Below are positions 1 to 11,000 of a stretch of DNA of 64,000 nt, piece after piece (position 1 is the first letter of the stretch; every line of letters starts with the position of its first letter). A program made the position numbers and the translations under genes. Under the pieces are notes generated by a model that saw nothing but the letters and a program-made list of their open reading frames with translations, had not been told where the DNA came from and made no database searches. Source of the DNA: Liolophura sinensis (taxonomy: Eukaryota > Mollusca > Polyplacophora > Chitonida > Chitonidae); assembly GCF_032854445.1 (NCBI RefSeq), contig NC_088295.1:42023385-42087384 (forward strand). The letters run 5' to 3'.

Positions 1-1
1 C

Positions 2-571
2 TTCAGAAGGACATCCAGCTTCATAGAAGACTGGAGAGGAACGGGTCATATGATGCGCAATGTGAGGTTCAAAGACACCTGGAAGCGCACTGAGAACGGA
101 ATCTGGAAATGTCTGCGCGAAGCCAGATTTTTTGTGAATAAATCGGCGAAGACTCGTAAGTTTGACCAGAATTACAATGCACACGTCCGAGATGGCCATT
201 ACTTCATGCAGGTCGGCCATACCACGTGCCCGGACTGTAATCTCGGGTCCTCTGAGAACTTGGCCTGCAGAGGCCCGGATGACGACTCCCAGAATGAGCC
301 CGGAAAACCCGCCATCCGCTTCATCATCGAGTCCATGTCCAGATCTCACTTGACTTGGCGCGTGCCTGAACACGAAACACCACAGTTCAAGTACACCATT
401 AAAGACGGCGACAAGATTCTAGCCTCAGAAATCGACTCTGAGACCAGAACGTACCACGTGGACCTGTCTCGTACCTCCAAAGTTACACTTGTTCTGGAGG
501 ACATTCTTGGCCGAGAAGCGTCTCTAACCATGGACTTGTCTTCCACGCCCGTTGGCTGTCAACAACCATGA
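2..571 (+). CDS. 3'-terminal exon of an unidentified protein (5' incomplete)
   Basis: An open frame runs from the window edge to a TGA ending at 571, giving about 189 residues with no start in view. The first ATG (50) lies inside the frame and is probably internal. The N-terminal half has three clustered cysteines (a CPDC motif near residue 75, another Cys about 13 residues later) and several Trp. The C-terminal half, from about residue 95, alternates hydrophobic and charged positions like a beta-sandwich (fibronectin III or Ig-like), with no membrane segment after it. Codon use is GC-richer than the flanks, as expected for a true exon. An NTR-like module could explain the cysteine part, but I do not recognise the family. 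A plausible AATAAA lies at 1358-1363, so its 3' UTR would meet the 3' end of TBL3 tail to tail. Confidence 0.6.
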   Translation, partial: FRRTSSFIEDWRGTGHMMRNVRFKDTWKRTENGIWKCLREARFFVNKSAKTRKFDQNYNAHVRDGHYFMQVGHTTCPDCNLGSSENLACRGPDDDSQNEPGKPAIRFIIESMSRSHLTWRVPEHETPQFKYTIKDGDKILASEIDSETRTYHVDLSRTSKVTLVLEDILGREASLTMDLSSTPVGCQQP

Positions 572-1423
572 GAAACTGAACAATCTCGTGCTAGATCAGT
601 TCATTATACAATATGCATATCGTTCATGAACACAGACACACTTTGTTCACTAGCCTTCCGAACCAGCGTTGTGCTTTTTGAAGATATACTGTTCAAGGAA
701 ACTTTCCAGCACTCGTGTTTAACTTTGCCTTTTCTCTTCTTGCAACGTCCTGTAAACATCTACAGCACCTACGTATTCCTACATTTACACTAATATGGTA
801 AACTCTAGCACCACCGTCATGCTGGTTCAACATTCTTTTCTTTGGTGTTCGGTTGTTTAAACCATTGACGAGTCATCTCAACTAAGGAAGTCGTCTTTGA
901 TAATGACGCCTGGTATTTATCATGTAACAAGCCAAAAATACTGGATACTGCGTTCTAACCAACTGCATGTAACACGAATGTTTTCGCGTATTCACCTTTG
1001 TATGAAACTTTTGAAACATCACCATACACAGCTCAATTTTATATGATATTTAAATTTGTGACAGTCTCGCTTTCCCATGATGGAAATGAGGTTTTTCTTC
1101 GTGTTTGTGGAGGAAATTGGGCAGAGACAGAATGAAACCATCACATCTTACAACGTATCTGGACAGAGCTTTGGCCACTAGTCAATTAAATCAGAATCTG
1201 ACCACGTGACCCCAGGGCTGGACAGAACTAAGACAGTCTAGACTGGGGCACGATGTTAACCAAGGAGGGGAGCTTTAGTGTTTTGCTGTACCAATTTTCT
1301 GAAATCACTCCTAACAACCGGAACAGATTTCACCTCACAGATTTAAAGAAACAACAAAATAAATATGTAAATATATCTTTTACTGATTTGTTACTTAGAT
1401 CAACATCTGAAAGACTGCAATTA
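572..1423. other. Convergent 3' UTR / intergenic segment
   Basis: No coding exon is seen. The segment separates the plus-strand exon ending at 571 from the TBL3 stop codon at 1424-1426. The plus strand carries AATAAA at 1358-1363. No clear AATAAA for TBL3 was found on the minus strand just downstream of its stop, so the two 3' UTRs may overlap. Confidence 0.5.
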
Positions 1424-1780
1424 TTATCCATTTTTCTTTCGTAATTTGAATTTCTGTCGGCTTTCTAGCAAGTTTAAATGTCGTCCTTTTGTGAGACGTC
1501 TTAATTTTGATTTTGGCACGCTTCCAAGTTGTAGCATTTTCTGACCAGATATTTCTGTCTTCCTTTTTTGAATGAATCTCTTTGTTGGTTTTTTTTCTTG
1601 AACTTTCTTTGGAGATGATATCTGTGTATGATCAGAAGAGTTATCTTCAGATTCTGTTTCCATGGTTCTCTTATCTTGCTCTTTGTCAACTTCATCACTG
1701 GCACTATCAGTTCCTGTCATTCCACTGCTTTCATCCACACTGTCTTGGATCATTTCACCGTTCTGGTTTGGCTTTGGGTA
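1424..1780 (-). CDS. TBL3: TBL3 last coding exon, acidic then basic nucleolar-type tail
   Basis: About 118 residues. The first half is rich in Asp, Glu and Ser; the second half is rich in Lys and Arg (for example KKPTKRFIQKRK) and ends just before TAA. Acidic-then-basic tails of this kind are common in nucleolar proteins. Assignment to TBL3 rests on strand, matching phase with 2990-3161, and the absence of any intervening promoter or stop. It could in principle be a separate gene's last exon. Confidence 0.7.
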   Translation of the reverse strand, partial: YPKPNQNGEMIQDSVDESSGMTGTDSASDEVDKEQDKRTMETESEDNSSDHTQISSPKKVQEKKPTKRFIQKRKTEISGQKMLQLGSVPKSKLRRLTKGRHLNLLESRQKFKLRKKNG

Positions 1781-4700
1781 CTTAAATAAAGAAATGAGAA
1801 TTACAAGAATAAGTTGTATAACCCATTTCCCAGCAAAATTGAAATTTGTTTCACTTGAAGTTTCATTAGAAGCATTTCGTTCTTTGAGAAGTCTTTGTCT
1901 TTAGAAAATAAACACATATATATATATATATAAACATAAATATACCCTTAAAATGCAAATCTCTGAACAGTTTGAGAATTCACTTTACAATTGGCTTTAT
2001 AACACCAACTTACATATTATCCAGAGTCTCTCACCAGTGCGGTCGCTGTGAGTTCAAGTCCAGCTCATGCTGGCTTCCTCTCTAGCCCTAAATGGGAAGG
2101 TCTGCCAGTAACCTGCGGATGCTCATGAGTTTCCTCCAAGCTCTGCCCGGTTTCCTCCCACCATAAATATGTGAAATATTCTTTACGGCGTAAAACACCA
2201 ATCATATAAATAAACAGATAACTGGATTCTCACAACAAACAATACAGATGAGGCAGAAAAGACCAGGCCAAGTGGCTGATCAGTCTACCGCAGTGGTGGA
2301 TAAAACCTTCTCATACTTGAATCACCATGGCAGCCCAAGAATAAGATCAGGAATCTGTGTTCAAGGTATTAAACAAATTCAAATTTTGACCAGTGGATTT
2401 TAACAAGCACTGTTTGCATGACCTGTGATGTATAAACAAACAATCGCCTATAAATATGACTTCTGCTAGATGCAATACATGTAGATGAAAATAAATTGTG
2501 AAACATTGTACATTACACTTTTTTTCTTTATTTTACTGAGTTTAAGGACCAGACATCCCACATAATGAAGGGCACCGGTCGTATTATGCAGAAATATTTT
2601 GCAGTTAATTTTGTGCAACAGCAGCCTCAGCATTTATGCTATCTGTCGTCATCTAACCCTGTTTCTACACATTACATAAATCCTGTAAAAAAATCAGATC
2701 TTAAATATAGGAATACAACATGCCATCCCCAGATTACCGTATTTCAACTTACCGTATTCTCAACTAAATGTAAAAATGCACATACAGGTCTTAAAATGAT
2801 ACATTTGATGCCAGCGCTAAAGTTTTTTGATACAAAATAAATCAGAATTTTCTTACGAGATATTATAATGTGGATGAATCGATCAGAATCCATCAAATGC
2901 GTCACATGACAAATGACGGTGAAACACAGTACATGCTATATGATATACTGGTACTGCTGACATGCCTCCATCAGTGAACAATCCCCTACCTTATTGCCCA
3001 GCTCCTCCACCCTATCTCTGATAAGTCTGGCCAGGTCCACAGGGCGCTCTGGTTTCTTCTCAGCCTGGGTGAAAGTGCTGCTGGTCTTAGACTGGGAGAT
3101 GTTAGGGATGTACACTGCCCCTGTCCCTGCCATCCCTGATCTCACCTCTGCTTCCTGGCTGCTGAAACACGATAAGCAGTCATGCTTTACTTGATTGGTG
3201 TTTTAAGCCTTACTCAAGAATATTTCACTTGTATGACGGCAGCCACCATAATTATTCATGAAAGTCAGTATTTGTATCATTTGTGTTTTCAGAAAACATA
3301 GCTTGCACAATGGCCAAGGAAAGTTGAAATTTAAACCACTGATTTCATGAAATGTGCATGTTTTCAAGGTACATGTATTTAAATTTCTACATTTCTAAAT
3401 ATTAATTTCAACAAAGTTTCATAAAACTTGTAAAACTAGGTGAAAATTTTTTCTTTCCTTTTTTGCACATGACCTTCTTTGTTGGAGACTATGGGGGTCG
3501 CGTGGCCAAAAATATATTAATAACTTCTGATTTTCAATGTAGCTCTATCAAAATCTTACTAAGAGATAGCATTTTGATCTGCCTGACCAGCATAGAATAT
3601 TATCAAACCTAGAAGATACTTGGGCAGACAAGCTCAATATATTTATATACTTCTTTGATTGGTGTTTTATGCCATACTCAAGAATATTTTACTTATATGA
3701 CGGCGACTAGCATTACAGTGGGAGGAAACCCGGCGGAGAAGCTCAATACAAGCACACTGACATACGGCACAGTCAAACTCACCTACTGCCAGCCACTACT
3801 CTCATGTTCTGCCAAGTATACTCCACAAATGTGGACTGCTGTGTCACCCTCTTTATCCGCTCAAAATGACGCTCTACACAAACAAACAAATGCACACATG
3901 GATATTAATGAGACATTCATGCCTTCTGAGTAAGGAAATTTAAAAATGACTAATAAAGTTTCCTATTGAATCACTAATACAGAAAAAAAATTCTCTGATT
4001 TCAAGGCAGACAAAATCACCAACAAAATGACTTACATTTAAATCTTACCAGTGCAGAGATTTTGTCTACATTAATCAACTCTTGACTGACCTGTGTAAGG
4101 AATTAGGCCTTCTACCACAGACTTCATACTAGGAAGGGCAGATAACTCTTCCAGTGGGACGGACTTCAGTATGAAGGACAACACCAGCTGGGCTATGTGA
4201 CAATGACGACTGTTTGTGTTCCACTTGGAGAGAAACCGCAGCACTGTGTCTGTGAAAGCAGAAATAATACTAAATAGACGCAAGTGAAGTCGAATTGAAA
4301 CACTACTTATTTCTTTGACTGAAACTCAAGAATTTAAATAGGCGGTTGAAAGCAGAATGCCCTGATAGACCTCTTGACTTAAAAACTAGAATCAAACACG
4401 ATGTAACTGGTTTGGTCCTTGGGTTCACATTACACATTACTGTATGTAACTCCTTCCCATGTTTAACAAAGCAGTATGAAGCTGTGCATTCTTTTGTTCT
4501 TTCCTGTAGAACATCACGCTTTCTGGTTATGCATAGTATATCTAGTACAAAACTTTTGGTGAAATCCCTGTTCAATGCTGAAACAACCTATGAACACAAA
4601 AGCAATGCTATTACAAACGAGGTAACCTTTCCAGTGCAGTTGTGACTCTGGTCTAAGTTGAAATGTTGTAAATGTAATAATAATGTAATACTGTTCTCTT

Positions 4701-7700
4701 GTAATAAATGGTGTAATATGTTACCAGATTTTTCACTTAGTGTCATCACCAAGGCAGAAAGGTCCCACAACCTTACATGTAGGTCCTGATTACTTCAGTA
4801 CAGCAGAAAAGCATTCACCAAAAAAACCACGTACATTGCCTACGTACCCGGATCAATTCAAGAGAAGTTGTCCATAATGCTCCTCATTGGGATAAATTTG
4901 TTACACCAGCTCATTGCATAGGTATACATCCTGATGTTTTGTCTTGAAAAATATTCATCTTCTAGAAGACATACCAGGCCTTATTCCCACGCAAAAAGCT
5001 GGTATAACGTGTAAGACAGTAGTGACCCTGTACTGTAAAATTCTTACACAACTGACAAAATTTATACAACTTCATTATTTATACATCAGTGAAATCCCAG
5101 TATTTCCTTCACTGGTAATAATGATATCTTCAATAGTTAGATATCACTTTTGTTATTACATTTTGCTATTACACTGCTGGAGGCCTTGACACATGACCCA
5201 CACCTGACCTTGCCGGAACTATTTTTGTACATGCCGTCTGCTACATTCAAAGTGTCACTTCATGCAGGTGTCGTCCCAGGGATGTGAAATCTTTGTGGAC
5301 CGTATCACATGACCGTGTACTTCAGCGCAATATATAGTTGCCAAAAAAAGAGGCAGAAATTCTTCATGTGCTTACTTAAGTACCTATACTGCATTAGCAT
5401 TAAGCACATCTGTAGAATGCATAATTACATAGACAGTGTTTAAAACTGTAAACAGGTTTTGTGAGCGCGGACGCAAACGAAATTGCAGCACATATGAATA
5501 GAATCAGAAATACGACAAAGATGGCATATTGCTCATTTTCTTACGGATGCAACAGACAAACTGATATGCATTTCTATACATGTAGGGAAAATGTCAAGAT
5601 ATAAATAATAAATAGAATGTTACACAGTGAACGATGAATACCATAAATATTGTTCTCGTGAAAAGTAGAAATGATAACATCATTTATGGTATTCAACCTT
5701 CACTGTAAAATATCTTCTATATATTCTTCAAATATTACTAATACTTCACAAGGTAAAACCTTTTTTTCAAACATACCCACTTGATCAGCTCTCAACTTCG
5801 ACAAAGTTGATTCTAACTCCTGCTGTCCATCGGCAGTTTCCAAAATGGCTACAATTACAAAACAATGGGGAAAAAGCAATAAGTAAGATTCACAGACCTT
5901 ATTACCATCATGTCATCTGATCATTCAAGCGTTACCCTGCTCAAGCACATGACTGAGTACTTAATACAATAGTACAATGTAGAAGCAAGCATGCTAATGC
6001 TATGCTAATGTTATGCTAATGCTATGCTAATGCTAATTATCTAAATTCCCTTCATATCTAACAAATTAGAAACTGACATTCCGGTAAAAACTGTCATTAC
6101 GAGACAGTCATTTAGCAGAATGATAGTAGAATTTAGAAAAAATATGAATTTCAAGAAAGTGCTAGTAAGACTTAACAGCAAGGCCTTCTATGAAATTCAC
6201 TGTTAACAAGTTCATTTTGAAAAATTTTTGAAACAATATTACATAATGAAATTATATTTTCTCTTCTTGTTTTTAGTGCCCCCACCCAAGTCTGAGATTG
6301 GGAGATAGTAGAATACGGCTAAGCTAGACTTACCCTTGAGGACATTGAGAAGTCTGAATGGTTGATCAAGTACTATAGCTAGTCTGACAGCCTTCACAAA
6401 CTTCTTGTTATGGACAAGATTACACAACTTTTGCTCTCTGAAAACCAAGCACATGTACAGAATAATTATCATAATGACATAAGGGCAGACACTGCAGCAC
6501 ATGTGTATTATTATCATTGAAGACCTCCTAAGAGAGAGTGTGTGAGTGATTGGGGTCAAACGTCCTACTTAACAATTTTTCAGTCATATGAAAGAGTCCT
6601 TACAGTGCATGTAGTGTGCCTCTTTGTTGCAGGAAGAATTTCCACCGCTCTTTTATCTAGTGCTACCTCTCTGAAACAAGATACCAAAGGCAAGTAAGCC
6701 GCCCCACCCAAACTATTATATTGATACGGTTAACCAGTGGTTGCACTATCCTCTTCATGCTGAACTTCATGTGAGGAAACTACAACTTCCTCTCTTAAAA
6801 TCTTAGGTGTGACCTGATTGACCCTGGATCTACCACCCCCGAAACAGACGCTCTACTAACTGAGCTATTAGGGTCAGTCCTCTTGTATAAATCTTCTGAA
6901 TATAAAGACATAACTTTCACTATATAATTCTCAAAACTTAAAAAGAAAAATGGAATATTTCTGAGAAGAAGTTGGGTTCACATTTAAGATAGTTTGCATC
7001 TCTCTATTCATCCTAAAACCTCAGACCCCAACTGAATAAAATAATGCACCAAAACTAGTACTTACTTCTTCATGAATTCTTCTTGGGATTTCTTCCTATC
7101 TTCCAATTCTGACTGCGTAACATCCTATGAGTTATAAAAACAAAAAGTGATAAAACAAAAAACCATGACTAAAACATGAAGGTGGTGGGTAAAGAGGAGG
7201 ATCATGCCTTCAGAGCTTTAAAACACAACATTATCATATGAAGTTAGAATATAGAATATAAGGCCATTCAATACAATCTAATCCAAGAAACTATTTGAGG
7301 TTTTTAACCAGGAAATCCCACCTTCCAAACAATAATGGTGGAGTCTGCTCCTCCGGTCACCGCCACAGTCTCAGTTTTTGACAATGCCAGAGCCCACACC
7401 TTATCTTCATGTTCATCAAATGTTTTCACACACTCATTATTTTTTATCGTCCATAGTTTCACCAGTCCATCTGAACCACTGTGACAAATAAAACACACAC
7501 ACAACACAGTGAGAATACGACGAATAATCTACACAACACTCTCTCCTGACATTGCACTTCAATATAATGTAGAAATAGATTTTAAAGTTAAACAGGGTGA
7601 GGGAAGACTGTAGATATAAATGGTTATAAAAATTACAGCCGTACAACACACTGTTAGACAAACTGAATACATCTAATCCTTTTTTATAATACAATACTGT

Positions 7701-8015
7701 ATTTAACAAAGGATTTTTATGTAAAGATTTCTTGGTGTTTTTATTTAAAGTTCTAAGTAAACCATGACAAGAAAAAGCTAATATCATTATTACCTTGACA
7801 ATAGCTGCATTCCACGAGACAAAAAGTAACCTTCAGTACTGAGCTGTCATGGCCTTCGAAAGTCTGAGGAATGGAAGATGATGAACTGTTATAAAATGTG
7901 TAGATCTACATATGTTGATGTATTTTAATACAATCATAGCGCATTATACATGTATGATATCATACAGCAACTGCCAATACATGACGCTTATTCCTCTTCA
8001 AATCTATATATATAT

Positions 8016-8081
<66 letters not shown>

Positions 8082-11000
8082 GGAGAAAAGTTTTTTTTAT
8101 CACAAAGTCACTGAGGTGAAAGTAGATTGTGTGACTGTCTGTGTTACCAGTCAATGGAATCTCACCGTATATCTTACAAGTCTTTACCTTTTTTTTTAAA
8201 TATATTGCACAAAGATTTTTCATCAAAATAAATTCTACAACACCTGAGGAGCACATCCATCAATGCCTACAATTAACTACCCAAGGGGCTTTAATAAAGT
8301 GGGAACTGCATTTAATACTATGACATCTGCATTTAGGTAATTTTGTGAAACAGATCAATGCTTAGGGGATACCTAGGAATATACATTTACGATAAAAATG
8401 GCAGACATTTCAGGTTTCAATAACAGATCTTATGTTGACTGTACCTTTACACAGGAAAAGTCAGACAGTGCCCAAATTTTGATGGTTCCATCACCAGATG
8501 TGGATGCCAAGCACTGAAGCAAACAAAGAAACAAAAATTGTAATAGCTCGGAAATCTGAAGTCTGGCTGAAGATGACACTTACATCCTCTTAAACATTAA
8601 CAGATATTGGCAATTTTATACAGATAAAATTATTCCCAAACACTACACTGAATGAGAGAGTTCTGTCTGATGTCCTTGCAAAATGTTATTGTAACAAATG
8701 TTGCACACATGTTAATCTTCTTGAGTATCACAGTATATTAGTTTATCTAAAAAACAATGTAGTGAAGATTAAATATAATTTACATTTGATGTGTGCAAAG
8801 GTTTACTTATTTTGTGCTGTTCATGAGATAATACAAATTTTTTCTGCTATTTACTGTGCTGTCTGCTTTTATTTCATTTGGAATGCCATGCAACGGATTT
8901 CACTGACTAATAGTCTGCAGTTCTTTACCATTAAGATGACTTGCACGCAGTATAACTTACCTGGTCAACGGGTGAGAACTGAACACACCACACCCCGCGC
9001 TTGTGACCCCTCATGACACCCAGCAGGCTTAGAGTGTCGGCCTCCCACAACTATGGAATACAGAAAAGAAAACCACAATGTGAGTGCTGACCACAGCTAG
9101 AGTAACAGAAGCAACACCTAATAGTTCTGACGTTACATTCTGACAGCAATACAGTGAGACACCTAACAGACACCTAGAATTTTGACCCATAATGTTTAGC
9201 CAGGTTTCTGTTCTGTCACAGCATACAACATACATGCACAACTGTATGAATAGGGTATTGGTTCCAAATCACAATTCCCAGTCCACAGATATTTCTGATC
9301 GCACTTTCGTCAAATTTACATGAAATTAATAAATATTTCTTCCGTGATTGTTCTTCCCAGTTGTAACTTTAATCGAACTTCTTTATACCCAGTCTAATAA
9401 TTCATACCAATACTTGTTGGCTTAATATACCAACAACAGTGAAATATAAAATTATTAAAATAAAACTTCAGATTCAGTTCCTGCGTTGATTTCATGACAC
9501 ATCACACAGCATCTTTTTGGCCGGGCCACTCAGTAGTGAGGAGTGTAAGAATATGAGGCAAAGCACAAATACCAAAATACCTTGACTGTGCGGTCTTGAG
9601 ATCCAGATGCTATCAGTTTACCGTTAGGAGCGACAACAACAGAGTTAATGTCCTTGTCATGAGCTTTCTCTGTGAGTCGGGGATAAAGACTGGTCACTGC
9701 TTGACCCTCCAGAGTATCCGGCACAGACCACAACTTCAATGTGCAGTCCTGACTACCACTAACGATAAAGCCAGCCCCAAATCTGGAACAAAAGATAAAA
9801 GGAAAATTTCAAAAAAGTCCTCAATGTTCTCCATGCACAATTTTTAATGAAATTTAATTTCTTATCAGAAAAGTAGTTTTACACAAAAAAACTTACAGAG
9901 CAATTTTCTCACAGTCAGAATGTGTTAAAATATCCAGGAAGAAAACCTGCCAAACGATGGATCTATTTGCTCTTCATCTAACTTCTTACAGTAAGAAAAA
10001 AACTTTGTGTAAGCAAGAACACAAAAAAAGGCTCATTAGAAATGAACAACAGTACAGCGAAAGACTAGACAGCAAAAGACTAGATGCTAAAACGTTTTAG
10101 CATGCCGGTAACCTTAAATAAAAATGCTCACTACTTAAAGAGGTTCTCTGAAAAAATAACGTAAAATTAATCATGAATTAATCTTCATCCACAATTTTGT
10201 TGTTTTAGCAACAGCTCACTGTTTTCTACCTCTGGTTCACTGACTGCTACACTTCTCAAGTGAGATAGCCTTGATTCAGAGAAGATTCAGAAGAGAAACC
10301 AAAAAAAAAAAAAAAAAAAAATTTTTTTAAACAGAGATTAAATTTTACAATCATTTTAATATTATGACAATGTTGATCATCACATTACTAAACCTACAGT
10401 TGTGAAAACAGAACATGAACCATCACATTAACGATACTGGTCCTCCATGCTAAAAACTAAGAGAAAGAACATCCGAGTCCGGTATCTTGAAACTTCCCTG
10501 GTCCATTTCTCGGTTTTTGAAACAAATCGTCATCTGCCTGCATGGTAACTCATTTAAGGGTATCATACTTAAAGTACAGAATTTTCAGTGAAAACCTAAG
10601 AAGTGTATGTGATCTCAAGTTCGAGGGCTACCTGCCATCTTGAATAAGTCATTTTCACTTTGGAACTGTGATTTTGTCAAGACTATGGCCACACGCACAT
10701 TAGCCGCACAAGTGTGGTTTAACCGATCTGACGACGTACTATACCATCTTCATTGGGGATATTCATGCTGGTTAGCGATAACAATTAAGTCATGTAGCAT
10801 TGTTCATGTAAACTTCCACAATCAAATCTTCCTAACACTTACATTGTTGGTACTTCTCAGCAACTGCTGGCCCTGGTAAAACTTTAATTGCATAATGAAC
10901 AGTATCATAACGCAGACAAAAGAGATCTCCTATTTGACAGAATACCAGCGAGGTCCAACTATCACCTGAATGTTGCAAAGTGATTGGCCAACACTGTGGA

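Noticed and set aside
7912-8256. Tyr-Ile repeat proteins on both strands
   Set aside because: Produced by the (AT)n microsatellite in a TBL3 intron.
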